From: Gammaproteobacteria bacterium
Lineage (GTDB): Bacteria; Pseudomonadota; Gammaproteobacteria; Steroidobacterales; Steroidobacteraceae
Assembly (NCBI GenBank): GCA_028293725.1
Contig: JAQGOE010000151.1
Span: 1 to 60,430, forward strand
Direction: 5' to 3'
Length of the DNA: 60,430 nucleotides
In this document: in pieces, positions 43,463 to 52,407 of the stretch
Layout of the letters: every line of letters begins with the position of its first letter
Position numbering within the stretch: position 1 is the first letter of the stretch
Notes under the pieces: generated by a model
Database searches by the model: none
The model's input: the letters and a program-made list of their open reading frames with translations, nothing else
Told to the model about the DNA's origin: nothing
Position numbers and translations under genes: made by a program

Positions 43463-46400
43463 TTAGTCGTCGATCTCCGGCCGCACGGCCGAGATCCGCT
43501 CGCGGAACGCGCTGGGCCAGAACACCTTCTGCTCACCCGGATACGGACGGTTGTATCCAGTGGCCTCGTACCAGGCCCAATGGTTCACAACAACCGGATC
43601 CTCGGAGTCCGGCTTGCGCTGCTTACCATTGAAGATCTGGTTCTTGGCTTGCGCCCAGGCCTTTTCGATCGGCTTGAGCTTGCGCAGGTTCTTTGCCGTC
43701 GCGGTGGCGCTGGGTACACAAGCGCCATTCACGACGGTGTAGCCACTCAACACGCCCGTGTAGTACGGAGGTGTGGAGCTGGCTCCTGTGGTGCATAACG
43801 GAACCGTCGCCGCGAGGTGGTTCCACGGCGCGAAGTTCGACTGAGGCGGATTGTCCGTGAACAGGTTGGACATCGGCGACGCCACGAGATCGAACTGGTT
43901 CATCGGCGGCAGGCCGAGGATCTGCTCGATCGTGCGGGTCACATTGACCTGGGTGAATGCCGAGTGGCTGACCACCGGCTGGCCGCCCTGATCCTGAGCC
44001 TGGACCACGTACGGACCTACCACGTAACCGGGGCTGCGGTGCCCGTCGACGTGGTCGACACCGTCCTGCGCGTCATCCTCAGTGACGAAGATCACCGAAT
44101 CCTTCCACACGGGGCTGTGGCTGATGGCGTCGATGATGCGGCCCACCGCGAGGTCGTTGTCGGCCTGTTCAGCCGCCACGCCCGGAGGACCACCCGTGTG
44201 ATCACACATGATCCACAGGGTTTCCAGCGCCGGTACCTTTCCCGCCGCCACGTCCTTGTTGAAGTCCTGCTGCCACTGATCGACGCGGAACTGGTCCGGA
44301 ATACCCAGATCGAACGGCGAGAAGTGCGGATCCGCGTGCTTCTGAACGGTCGGGATTTCCGAGATGACGTTGACCGTGTTCGCGTATACCAGTTGCGACT
44401 CCTGGCCACTCTCGTACGCCAGCGTGTCATTGTAGAACTGGTTCCAACTCGGCTCCGTCGTGGAACCGTTGGGCTGCTTGAAGCTCACGCCGGCGTACTC
44501 CACGTATTCGCCGTAGATCTTCACGCCCAGTCCTTTCTTCTCCGCGGCGTCCCACACGAAGCCCTTCGGCTGGTAGGCCAGCGAGTCCTGGGCGTTCGCA
44601 GGATAGCTGCGAACCCAATCCGGGCTCTGGATCTCGTCCATGTAGGGCGCCATGCCCTGAACGAGCCAGTTGTGCCCATCGGCCGACTGTCGTGACGGAT
44701 TGTAGTAGTTATCCAGGAGCGGGAAGCGCGAGACGAGGTTGTGCGCGTTCGGGGTGTACGGCGCGAAGACGGCCAGAGCCGGATCGCCATTACCACCCGC
44801 CACATCACCCAGGACCTGGTCGTACGTGCGGTTCTCGCGGACGATCAGGAAGACGTGCTTGATCTTCGAGGGATCGCCGATGTGCTTCGGAATCGCAACC
44901 GGCCGCTCCCAGGGATTGCCGCCACTGGCACCCTCGATGTTCGCTTGCAGGTCCCAGTGGTTGTTCTGGTAAACCTGGGCGGTCATCGTCTTGAGGCTAC
45001 GCGAGTTCGGCAGGGGAATGAGGCTCACCGTGCCGATGTCCTCGTGCGAGTTGTACGCCGGACCGGCGCCGTGCGAGCTGACCTTGTTGGATTGAGCACC
45101 CAGGCCCTTGTCATTCGCCACGACGAGTTGGTTGTGGGTAGCGTCGTACGCCATGCTGGCCGGCGTGGACGCGGTCGGGATGTAGCCCAGGACGGGGTTT
45201 TCCGCCCCACCACTGAGGTCGACCACGGCGATCGCATTGATCGTATACAGCGAGACATACGCCACCGAGCCCACGATCGCCATGCTGGTCGGTTGCGCGC
45301 CGAACGCCTTACCCTTGCCATCATGTCCGTCGTGTCCGTCATGTCCGAACCAGTCATCGGCGAACCAGTCGTTGCCGAAGCCGTCCCGGTCGTCCCGGTC
45401 GCCCGGCAGCGGCAGCGCCACGCTGATGGTCCGCATGAGTCGGTTCGTGCGCAGATCGATCACACCAATATTTTCACTTCCCGTATTGGTGACGAACATG
45501 AAGCCGCCGGAGATCGTCATCGACGTCGGGTGCCGGCCACCCGTCTCGATGTTGGCAACAACCATGCCCTTCGTAGTGTCGTAAACCGAGATCGTACCGG
45601 TCACCGACGAGCCGTTTACACGGTTGGCAACAATGGGTGTTCCAGAGGAGTCGTTGGTGAAGTCCGATGAGGTGGCAACACGGCCGCCCTCGTTGGTGAC
45701 ATAGACGTACTGGCCATTCACCACGATGCTGTTCGGGGCATTGCCCACGGACACCGGTGCACCCTTCGTGGTCACAGACCCGGCGGTCGCGACCGTCGTC
45801 AGATCGATGGGCTGCATCGTGTTGTTCTGGTTCAGCAGGACGTAAGCCGTCTTGTTGTCCCCGGAAACCGCCACACCGGACGGGTTCGCCGTACCACCCG
45901 TATAAAACTTACCGCAAAGGCCGGTCACGGGGTCGGACGGCAGACCTTCCGTGATGCCATTGCAGTTGATGGCCGCGTTGGAGGCAGCCAATGCGACGTG
46001 CGTATTGTCACTCAGGGTATCGGTCGTCGGATCGACGTTCGCGACGGCCAGGAAGCTGTTGTCCTGGCTGAACAGCAGATGCGCTCCGTCCGAAGAATAG
46101 CTGATGCCATTGAACGAGCCGCTCTTGTCCTTGAACGGAACGTACTGCTGCGTGACCTTGCCGGTGCTCAGGTTGATCACATCAACCGCGGACGATGCAC
46201 CCATGAGCAACACGGAGGCGTAGTTGTGATTCACGGGGTTGAGCGCAATCGCCTTCGCGCGTACGGGCGACACCGTACCGGTCAGGTTATTGGTCAGATT
46301 GATCACCGTCCCGGCGGGAGTGATGATCTGGCCGGTCGACATCACGTATGAGCCATTCGACTGCGGCCCAACGGTGTACGTCGGAAACTCGGTGGACGGA

Positions 46401-46477
46401 TCCGCCATCGCCGCCGAACTGGCGCCGATCAAGGCAGAGACTGCTAACGACACCATGCTCGATGACCTGTTAGTCAT
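43463..46477 (-). CDS. YncE-like beta-propeller fused to a phosphoesterase domain
   Basis: A 1004-residue exported protein (signal peptide MTNRSSSMVSLAVSALIGAS, ending SAAMA). The first half (about 35-520) is a YncE/surface-layer type propeller with repeated VDVINLSTGKV, ISVYDTTKGMVVAN, IGVIDLRTNRLM and IAVVDLSGG units. The second half (about 535-930) is an alkaline-phosphatase-superfamily phosphoesterase of the phospholipase C type, with VRENRTYDQVLGD as the metal-site motif and TEDDAQDGVDHVDGHR as a further ligand region. Residues about 354-390 form an insert very rich in Asp, Gly and His (GHDGHDGHDG). GGGAGGAAG precedes the ATG. It probably hydrolyses a phosphate ester in the periplasm or at the cell surface. 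It ends at a strong terminator. Confidence 0.9.
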   Translation of the reverse strand: MTNRSSSMVSLAVSALIGASSAAMADPSTEFPTYTVGPQSNGSYVMSTGQIITPAGTVINLTNNLTGTVSPVRAKAIALNPVNHNYASVLLMGASSAVDVINLSTGKVTQQYVPFKDKSGSFNGISYSSDGAHLLFSQDNSFLAVANVDPTTDTLSDNTHVALAASNAAINCNGITEGLPSDPVTGLCGKFYTGGTANPSGVAVSGDNKTAYVLLNQNNTMQPIDLTTVATAGSVTTKGAPVSVGNAPNSIVVNGQYVYVTNEGGRVATSSDFTNDSSGTPIVANRVNGSSVTGTISVYDTTKGMVVANIETGGRHPTSMTISGGFMFVTNTGSENIGVIDLRTNRLMRTISVALPLPGDRDDRDGFGNDWFADDWFGHDGHDGHDGKGKAFGAQPTSMAIVGSVAYVSLYTINAIAVVDLSGGAENPVLGYIPTASTPASMAYDATHNQLVVANDKGLGAQSNKVSSHGAGPAYNSHEDIGTVSLIPLPNSRSLKTMTAQVYQNNHWDLQANIEGASGGNPWERPVAIPKHIGDPSKIKHVFLIVRENRTYDQVLGDVAGGNGDPALAVFAPYTPNAHNLVSRFPLLDNYYNPSRQSADGHNWLVQGMAPYMDEIQSPDWVRSYPANAQDSLAYQPKGFVWDAAEKKGLGVKIYGEYVEYAGVSFKQPNGSTTEPSWNQFYNDTLAYESGQESQLVYANTVNVISEIPTVQKHADPHFSPFDLGIPDQFRVDQWQQDFNKDVAAGKVPALETLWIMCDHTGGPPGVAAEQADNDLAVGRIIDAISHSPVWKDSVIFVTEDDAQDGVDHVDGHRSPGYVVGPYVVQAQDQGGQPVVSHSAFTQVNVTRTIEQILGLPPMNQFDLVASPMSNLFTDNPPQSNFAPWNHLAATVPLCTTGASSTPPYYTGVLSGYTVVNGACVPSATATAKNLRKLKPIEKAWAQAKNQIFNGKQRKPDSEDPVVVNHWAWYEATGYNRPYPGEQKVFWPSAFRERISAVRPEIDD

Positions 46478-46658
46478 GAACTTCCTCCCAAAACAAGCTG
46501 TCAGATAAAAAAACCTTTAAAGCCCGACGGCACCAGAGGGGGCCGCGGGTGCCTGCAGTCTTGTGGAGGTGCGTGTCGTAATGATGAAGGTCCTGTGACA
46601 TTCGCACCCGCGGGCCAGGCGCAGGCTCCGTCCTGGCAGGACCTCCCGCTGCAAAGAT

Positions 46659-48311
46659 TCAGTCGCGAAGCGCGCCCAATGAGCCGAGCCACGGCTCGTA
46701 CGAATGCCACCGGCCAACAGCGTGGCGATAGATCGGTTGGCGTGCCTGCCACTTGCTCGGAGTCTTGACAGCACGGGTGTTTCGCTGCGGAAACAGACAA
46801 ACGTCGCGCCACGCCAGCCCGGTCGCATTCACCATGCGCTGGATGACCGGCTCGGGCTCATCGACCAGCGCTTCGTAGTCGATCTCAATGAAACGCTCAG
46901 GTGGCAAGACACGGCGCCAGTGAGCACACAGTCGCTGATAGGCCCGCACATAGCCGACGAGTGCCGCCCCTCCGGTCGGAAACCACATGCGCGGATTGAA
47001 ATGCGTTTGATGGATCGACAGTGCTGTATCCAAGGGACTGCGACGACAATGGATGATGGTCGCGCGCGGCAGCGCCAGGTGCACCAATCCAACCCACTGA
47101 AAGTTCAGAGGCATCTTGTCAGTGACCCGCGCGGCGGCCGGAGCAACATTTCGTAACAATCGCAGATAGTCCACCGCGCTCGAGGACAGCTGTTGCGCCT
47201 TCGCCTGGGCTGAGCCCGCTCGCTCCCAGGCACTCCCCCGCTCGTTCCAGAAGGACAACTCGCCGCCCGCACCAACATCGGGATGAGCGGACAAAATCTG
47301 TTCGACCAGCGTGGTTCCGGAGCGCGGCAACCCGACCACGAGGATCGGAGTCGCATCATCGAGGCCCCTCTGGTGGCCCGTCGCAGAAGCGTGCGCGAGC
47401 AGCTCGGGCGTGAAATGAGCGATGAGACTGTCCACGCGCGCTTCGAACTTTCCCAGGTCGAAGCGAATGAGGCCGTTGCGCAGAGTCTCAGCCGCGTCGA
47501 ACTGCCGCATCGCCTCCTGGTAATCACCGAGATCGTCAGCCGCCTTGCCCAGTGCGAGGTGCACGCGGATTCGCTGCGCCGGTTCCAAGCCCTGCGACTC
47601 CAGTGTCGCGTGCATGCGGGCTATCAGTTCGGCGTCCTCAGTGCCCGTCCCGATACGACTGCAGCGAACGACGTCGTAATAGCTGCCGGCAAGCCACGGC
47701 GCTGTTTCGATTCCACGCAAGAAGTAGCGGCGCGCTTCCGCGAATCGCCCAGCATCGGCGAGGTTGTTGCCAAGCAGGTCCAGCGCCACCGCATTGTTGG
47801 GCTCGGACGCCAGCACCCGCCGTAGCACCTTTTCCGCCTCGGCATCACGATTTTCGGCCAGCAACGCCCTGGCCATCGCGATACGGCCCAGGGTCGTACC
47901 CGGCGCGGACCCGGCCGCGCGACGAAACATTTCGATCGCCCGGCCCGTATGGCCGAGGTTGTCGAGCAGATTGCCCGCGCGATAGCTTGCTTCGGGCAGG
48001 GGCTTCAACTGTGCGGCCTGATGATAAGCACCCAGTGCGTCATCCACGGCACCAGCCGCCTCGAGCGCAATTCCGAGGCGCAGATGCGAGTCCTGGAAGC
48101 CCGGATCGACTGTTAGGGAACCCCGTAAGGCAGTCACGGCCTCGCCGATCAGGCCGCACTCCAGGCACGCAAGCCCAAGGTCGTGGAGGATTGCGGCATT
48201 TCCCGGCAGCGACCGCGCCGCTTCACGCAGCGGCACGACGGCATCTCCCGGCCGCCCCGCTTTGAGCAAGTGCGTGGCGTGGGCCAACAGACCTGCAACC
48301 TGAGGTTGCAT
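46659..48311 (-). CDS. TPR-containing sulfotransferase family protein
   Basis: A 550-residue cytoplasmic protein: tetratricopeptide repeats over about 1-300 (AILHDLGLACLECGLIGEAV and similar) and a C-terminal sulfotransferase domain starting with the PAPS-binding P-loop-like motif VGLPRSGTTLVEQIL (326-340). A second typical block is IIHCRRSPLDTALSIHQTHF, which carries the 3'-phosphate-binding Arg and Ser. Such TPR-sulfotransferase fusions are widespread in proteobacteria; their acceptors are mostly unknown. Its ATG directly follows the stop of a small membrane protein gene with no gap. The 181 bases downstream up to the phosphoesterase start hold only that gene's promoter. Confidence 0.9.
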   Translation of the reverse strand: MQPQVAGLLAHATHLLKAGRPGDAVVPLREAARSLPGNAAILHDLGLACLECGLIGEAVTALRGSLTVDPGFQDSHLRLGIALEAAGAVDDALGAYHQAAQLKPLPEASYRAGNLLDNLGHTGRAIEMFRRAAGSAPGTTLGRIAMARALLAENRDAEAEKVLRRVLASEPNNAVALDLLGNNLADAGRFAEARRYFLRGIETAPWLAGSYYDVVRCSRIGTGTEDAELIARMHATLESQGLEPAQRIRVHLALGKAADDLGDYQEAMRQFDAAETLRNGLIRFDLGKFEARVDSLIAHFTPELLAHASATGHQRGLDDATPILVVGLPRSGTTLVEQILSAHPDVGAGGELSFWNERGSAWERAGSAQAKAQQLSSSAVDYLRLLRNVAPAAARVTDKMPLNFQWVGLVHLALPRATIIHCRRSPLDTALSIHQTHFNPRMWFPTGGAALVGYVRAYQRLCAHWRRVLPPERFIEIDYEALVDEPEPVIQRMVNATGLAWRDVCLFPQRNTRAVKTPSKWQARQPIYRHAVGRWHSYEPWLGSLGALRD

Positions 48312-48653
48312 TCAGTTCTGATCGGGCTCCGGACGCCCGCCTCGGGCGAACTTCCGTTGCGCAGGCTCGGGGGTATCAACGCTCGGCGGCTCGACAGCAG
48401 CGCTCGTCGTGGCCTGATTGTCGTCAGACGCAACGGCTGCAGGCTCAGGCTGCGGCAATGACGCGGGAGCAGGAGAGGAGTCGCTTACAACGGCCTGATC
48501 GGCGGCTGGAAGCTGCGGCTGCTGGACGGGCGCAGCAGGTACCGCGCGCGCGAGCGTTGCATCCTCGTGCTGCGATCGTTCTTGCCATCCCCAGATCGCG
48601 GCCGCGCCCAAGGCAACAACCACCACAGCCAGAATCATTCGCCACTGCATCAT
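48312..48653 (-). CDS. small membrane-anchored Pro/Ala-rich protein
   Basis: A 113-residue protein with one N-terminal membrane span (MILAVVVVALGAAAIWGW, residues 6-23) and a Pro/Ala/Gln-rich low-complexity periplasmic tail ending RKFARGGRPEPDQN. I do not recognise it. It directly precedes the TPR-sulfotransferase gene (stop and start codons adjoin), so both are made together, and it is divergent from a TonB receptor gene with about 183 bases between. Proteins of this type often act as periplasmic spacers, but there is no evidence here. Confidence 0.6.
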   Translation of the reverse strand: MMQWRMILAVVVVALGAAAIWGWQERSQHEDATLARAVPAAPVQQPQLPAADQAVVSDSSPAPASLPQPEPAAVASDDNQATTSAAVEPPSVDTPEPAQRKFARGGRPEPDQN

Positions 48654-48836
48654 GTTCTACCGTCCTCCAGGGGCGTGAAAGTACTCGGGGATTGTGAAGG
48701 TTATAAGGCACTCCCCAGTTCCAGTACGACCAGTGTCGTAAGTAGGCGTCGCAGAACAGAAATATTCCGCCCGTACTCTTCGGCTCGATACCCGACCGTA
48801 AGGACAACACCGCTCGAGCGGGGGAGTAATCTCATC

Positions 48837-51053
48837 TTGTTTCTGTTCAATGATCGCGCCCGAGGAATCGGCGCGGCGTGGCTGCTACCCCTCACATTCT
48901 TGAGCGCGGCCGCCACCGCGGCCGATGCGCCTCCCGAAGCTTTCTCGGAAGCCTTTTCCACTGTGCTCATTCAGGGAGAGAAAGACAGTCTGCAACCGAG
49001 CGCCCCCGTGGCCGACAAAGGCTCGCCGCAATCCATCGTGGGCGAAGAGGTGATTCACCAGATCGCCTCCCCTGTCGGCGATTACGGAACCGTCCTGAAT
49101 CTGACTCCGAGCTTCGTCAGCACGGCACCGAATGGTCCCGGATTTGACGCCGCCAAGAATCAGAGCCTGCGCGGCTTCGTCGACGGACAGTTCAATATCA
49201 CCATGGACGGCATTCCCTTCGCCGATCCTGACACTTTCGCACACCACTCGACCTCTTACTTTCCGACCTCGGTGCTGCAGCAGGTCGTGGTCGACCGCAG
49301 CCCGGGAGGAGCACCCGATCTGGGCTACGCCTCTTTCGGCGGCTCGGTCAACCTCTACTCCGAGACGATTCCGGAAGCGGCCCGTGTGCGAGCGTTCTCC
49401 GGCTACGGCTCCTTCGATACGGGCCTCATCGGAGCAACACTGAACACCGCGGCGCCGCGCGAGTCCGGCCAAACGGGCGTGATCGCAACCGCCGAGTACA
49501 GCCAGTCGGACGGCGCGATGAGCTACTCGGCGGGTTACAAGGACGACATCTTTCTCAAGAGCGTCACCCTGCTGGGCGATGCGCGCCTGACCGCGGTCTA
49601 CACGTACGACCGCTATCGGTTCTACAATCCCGGCAGCGTCACCACCACCAACGTGGCGGCGGTCGGCTCGTCCTTCGGTTACAACAACGATCCTACGAGC
49701 CCGAACTACTATCGCTACTCCTCGACGGCACGCAGCGCGGACTTCGGCTATGTGAAGTTGGAAACGCGGCTGGCCGGCGCTTGGTCTCTCGAAGACAAGG
49801 TTTACAGCTACTCGTACCGCAATACCGGTGACAGCCTGAAAGGTGATCAAACGCTGTCGCCGGTGGGCTCGGGCTTTACTGGCATCACGCCGGCGGACAT
49901 CGCCGGGCGTCTGACCGTCGAGGACTATCGCGTGGTGGGTAACGACATCCGCGTCGGTTACTCGGACCGCTATGGCACTTTCCTGTTGGGATTCTGGGCG
50001 GAGCATAGCTGGCAGACCGAGTCGCGCGTGGGTGTGGATCTGGCCACCGGGTTGCTCTACAACGTCAACAAAACGGCCCACTCGCCGGTCTATTTCGATT
50101 TCGACAGTCACCTGGACACGGTCCAGCCGTACGCGGAATATGCGTGGCAACCGATCGATCCACTGAAGGTGCGGTTCGGGGTGAGGTATCGGGATGTCAC
50201 CCGCGACTTCGACGCCTCCGTCGTGCAGAATTTCCTGCCCGGCCCTCCCGGAACGGTGTCGCGCAGGGTGAGCAGCACACTGCCTAGTGTCGACGCGACG
50301 TATCGCGTGGCCGAGAACACCAACATTCTGGCGCAAGTCTCGAAAGGCTCGTTACTGCCGAGCCAGGCATTCTTTTATACGGCGAAACCCGCGACCGGGA
50401 ACCAGGCCGATGCCGAAACAGCGATCGCTTACCAGCTCGGCGTCGTTCACCAAACCGCCGCGTATGGGATCGGGCTGGACGCTTACGACATCAACTTCGA
50501 CAATTATGTCTCAACCGTGGTCGAGAACGGCAACACCCTCTACATCAACTCGGGCAGCGTGCGCTATCGCGGTGTGGAAGCCGAGGGACATGTAGCACTG
50601 GGCGCAGGGATTATGGCCGTTGCAAACGCAAGCCTGTTGCGCGCGACGTTCCAGCAGTCGGATATGACGTCATTAGTGCAACACGCCGGAGATACCATTC
50701 CATTCGTCCCGAGTTACACCGGGCTGGCCGGGTTCGTCTATGCCCAGGGTCCCTGGAGCGCCAGCCTGTTGGCGAAATTCATCGGTACCGAGTATCAGGG
50801 CAAGAACGGCAGTGCTGACGGCGCCACCTACAAGGTGAAGTCGTACTCTTACACCAACGCCACCGCGACCCGCAATCTGACCGGCCTGCCCGGAATAGAG
50901 AACTTGCGGCTGACGCTGGGTGTCAACAATCTCTTTAATTCGCACGCGGTGACCGACAACGGCGGCCTTGCCGCAGCCGGCCCCCCGTACCCGAATCTCG
51001 TGAACGTGCTGGCCCGAACCAATTTCATGCTTTCCGCGGTCGCCGACTTCTAG
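48837..51053 (+). CDS. TonB-dependent receptor
   Basis: TonB-dependent receptor of about 738 residues. After a signal-like N-terminus (LLPLTFLSAAATAADA) the plug has SPVGDYGTVLNLTPSFVSTA, GFVDGQFNITMDGIPFADPD and VVVDRSPGGAPDLGYASFGG; the barrel follows to the C-terminal NFMLSAVADF with the terminal Phe usual for outer-membrane proteins. The plug lacks the common RGPQGTLYG motif and looks like the receptors of the YncD/PupB-like group. The start codon is uncertain: TTG at 48837 has GGGGAG ten bases upstream and begins the hydrophobic segment; the frame stays open to 48567. It has no enzyme partner, and follows divergently a sulfotransferase pair. Confidence 0.88.
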   Translation: MFLFNDRARGIGAAWLLPLTFLSAAATAADAPPEAFSEAFSTVLIQGEKDSLQPSAPVADKGSPQSIVGEEVIHQIASPVGDYGTVLNLTPSFVSTAPNGPGFDAAKNQSLRGFVDGQFNITMDGIPFADPDTFAHHSTSYFPTSVLQQVVVDRSPGGAPDLGYASFGGSVNLYSETIPEAARVRAFSGYGSFDTGLIGATLNTAAPRESGQTGVIATAEYSQSDGAMSYSAGYKDDIFLKSVTLLGDARLTAVYTYDRYRFYNPGSVTTTNVAAVGSSFGYNNDPTSPNYYRYSSTARSADFGYVKLETRLAGAWSLEDKVYSYSYRNTGDSLKGDQTLSPVGSGFTGITPADIAGRLTVEDYRVVGNDIRVGYSDRYGTFLLGFWAEHSWQTESRVGVDLATGLLYNVNKTAHSPVYFDFDSHLDTVQPYAEYAWQPIDPLKVRFGVRYRDVTRDFDASVVQNFLPGPPGTVSRRVSSTLPSVDATYRVAENTNILAQVSKGSLLPSQAFFYTAKPATGNQADAETAIAYQLGVVHQTAAYGIGLDAYDINFDNYVSTVVENGNTLYINSGSVRYRGVEAEGHVALGAGIMAVANASLLRATFQQSDMTSLVQHAGDTIPFVPSYTGLAGFVYAQGPWSASLLAKFIGTEYQGKNGSADGATYKVKSYSYTNATATRNLTGLPGIENLRLTLGVNNLFNSHAVTDNGGLAAAGPPYPNLVNVLARTNFMLSAVADF

Positions 51054-51120
51054 GCTATGCAAGTGCAGCCCAGCGCAGCCGTGCCGCGTCATTGCCTCTT
51101 CGCTCATGTCAGGAGCTCTT

Positions 51121-51174
51121 ATGAACACGCACTCATTGCCTATCTACGACGCTCGTCGTAGACTAACACCATGA
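51121..51174 (+). CDS. 17-residue leader ORF overlapping the BlaI-type gene
   Basis: ATG at 51121 preceded by AGGAG with a 5-base spacer, followed by 16 further codons (MNTHSLPIYDARRRLTP) and TGA at 51172-51174, so its stop overlaps the ATG of the repressor gene (ATGA). It is in a different frame from that gene. The operator-like inverted repeat lies inside it. The strong ribosome-binding site and coupling suggest it may set translation of the repressor; the repressor gene itself has no good site of its own. It could also be an accident of sequence. Confidence 0.45.
   Translation: MNTHSLPIYDARRRLTP
51143..51162. promoter_or_regulatory. candidate BlaI/MecI-type operator
   Basis: TCTACGAC-GCTC-GTCGTAGA: perfect 8-base arms, 4-base spacer, ending 8 bases before the ATG of the BlaI-type gene. 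The TAC...GTA pattern resembles known BlaI/MecI sites (TACA/TGTA). It would allow the repressor to control its own operon. Confidence 0.65.
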
Positions 51175-51566
51175 AGCCGTTTCGTCTACCGTCCGACGAC
51201 CTCGAGTACGACATCCTCGCCAAGCTGTGGGAGCTCGGCGTGGGGTCTGTTCGGGAGCTTCACGAGCAGTTGGGTCAGCGCGAGGGGTTGGTCTATACGA
51301 CGACCGCCAAAGTCGTGGACCGCCTGCGCGAAAAAGGCCTCATCGAACGCCAACCTCGCGGCCGCGCTTTTATCTACCGTCCTCGGGTCGCTCGCGAGGA
51401 AGTTGAGGGCGCACGCGCGCGTAAAGCGGTGAGCCGGCTATTCGGCACGGCGCCGCACGCGGCGGTCGCGGCCCTCGTCGACGCGGTGGACGCAGTTGAC
51501 CCGAAATTGCTCGATGAGCTCGAGCGACTCGTCATCGCGCGCCGGAGATCGAAAGATGGAGCGTGA
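51171..51566 (+). CDS. BlaI/MecI/CopY family repressor
   Basis: Winged-helix repressor of 131 residues (PSDDLEYDILAKLWELGVGS, VYTTTAKVVDRLREKGLIER, RGRAFIYRP) with a C-terminal dimerisation part (LFGTAPHAAVAALVDAV, LLDELERLV). In the classic systems such a repressor is cleaved on a signal from an M56 membrane protease, and the M56 gene here overlaps by 11 bases. The third gene is a TonB receptor rather than a beta-lactamase or PBP. An inverted repeat just before the start is a good operator candidate. Confidence 0.92.
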   Translation: MKPFRLPSDDLEYDILAKLWELGVGSVRELHEQLGQREGLVYTTTAKVVDRLREKGLIERQPRGRAFIYRPRVAREEVEGARARKAVSRLFGTAPHAAVAALVDAVDAVDPKLLDELERLVIARRRSKDGA

Positions 51567-52407
51567 AACATTATTGACCGTACTGATGATCCTGTTAGGC
51601 GGCGTGGCCCTACAGGTGATCGGCGCGTGGCTCTCGACCCGCTCCCGGAATGAGCGTGGCTTAGAGCTCGAGCGTGCGGCATGGTTGCGATTGTGGCGGC
51701 CGTTGGTACCCGCAGTAATCGTTGCGGCATGGCTGTGCGGATGGGCTCTGTCGGAGCCGGACCCGGTGCCGGACCGGGTCGGACCCCTCGTATTTATTGT
51801 ATGCGCGCCCTTCGTGTTGATCGGCATGCGCGCCATCCTGCGGGCCGGGTTGTCCTTGTTCGGTAGCCCCGAACAGTTTGGGATTGCCACTGTCGGGCTG
51901 CTACGGCCGTATATCGTCTTCTCGCCGGAGTTGGCCAAACTTCTGGACGAGCGCGCGATAGAGGCGGCGCTGGCGCACGAGCGCGCTCATGTCAGACACC
52001 TGGACCCGTTGCGCATCTGGATCGCCCAATTCGTGACCGATCTGCAGTGGCCCTGGAGCTCGGCCCAAAGAAGATTCGAAACGTGGCTCGCAGCCCTGGA
52101 GCACGCTCGCGACGACGAGGCGCGCGCGGAGGGTATCGAGGGCGCCGATCTCGCTGCGGCGCTGGTCGCTTCGGTCCGGTTTCACCGCAATATCGGCACA
52201 GCAACCTGTGCGCGATTGATCGGCGATCGTTCGGCGCTCGAGAAGCGTGTCGCGCGACTTCTTCAACCCCTTGCGGGCACACCACAAGACAGGACACCCA
52301 CCACCCTACAGGTCGCTTCTCTCCTGACGCTCGCCCTCATGGTCGCGATCGCTCTAGGCGCCGTTTACGGCGAGCGGCTTGTTGGAACACTGCTGGCGCT
52401 CAGTTAG
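51556..52407 (+). CDS. M56 family membrane metalloprotease (BlaR1-like, no sensor domain)
   Basis: Membrane zinc protease of 283 residues, with spans at about 5-25, 48-66, 75-95 and near the C-terminus (ASLLTLALMVAIALGAVY). The HExxH site is HERAH at 141-145, with a Glu in EHARDDEARAEG (182-190) as third ligand. This is the BlaR1/MecR1 protease module without the penicillin-binding sensor domain, so it must respond to another signal, perhaps one passed from the receptor next door. I start it at the ATG at 51556, overlapping the repressor gene by 11 bases, where the first membrane span begins. Confidence 0.9.
   Translation: MERETLLTVLMILLGGVALQVIGAWLSTRSRNERGLELERAAWLRLWRPLVPAVIVAAWLCGWALSEPDPVPDRVGPLVFIVCAPFVLIGMRAILRAGLSLFGSPEQFGIATVGLLRPYIVFSPELAKLLDERAIEAALAHERAHVRHLDPLRIWIAQFVTDLQWPWSSAQRRFETWLAALEHARDDEARAEGIEGADLAAALVASVRFHRNIGTATCARLIGDRSALEKRVARLLQPLAGTPQDRTPTTLQVASLLTLALMVAIALGAVYGERLVGTLLALS

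Noticed and set aside
45305..45415. Short direct repeats (GTCCGTCGTGTCCGTCATG) considered as a CRISPR or VNTR
   Set aside because: They are codon-level repeats of Gly-His-Asp inside an open gene, with no spacers.
43817..45670. Two long plus-strand open frames (292 and 309 codons)
   Set aside because: Antisense to the propeller-phosphoesterase gene; no motif, no ribosome-binding site, Arg/Val/His-rich.
46529..46553. Inverted repeat GGCACC...GGTGCC considered as a terminator for the sulfotransferase gene
   Set aside because: The loop is 13 bases and the T-run on the minus strand is about 15 bases further on, so it does not form a standard terminator.
48885..50336. 483-codon open frame on the minus strand
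   Set aside because: Antisense to the TonB receptor at 48837-51053, whose plug and barrel are clear; the antisense product is Arg/Val-rich without any motif.
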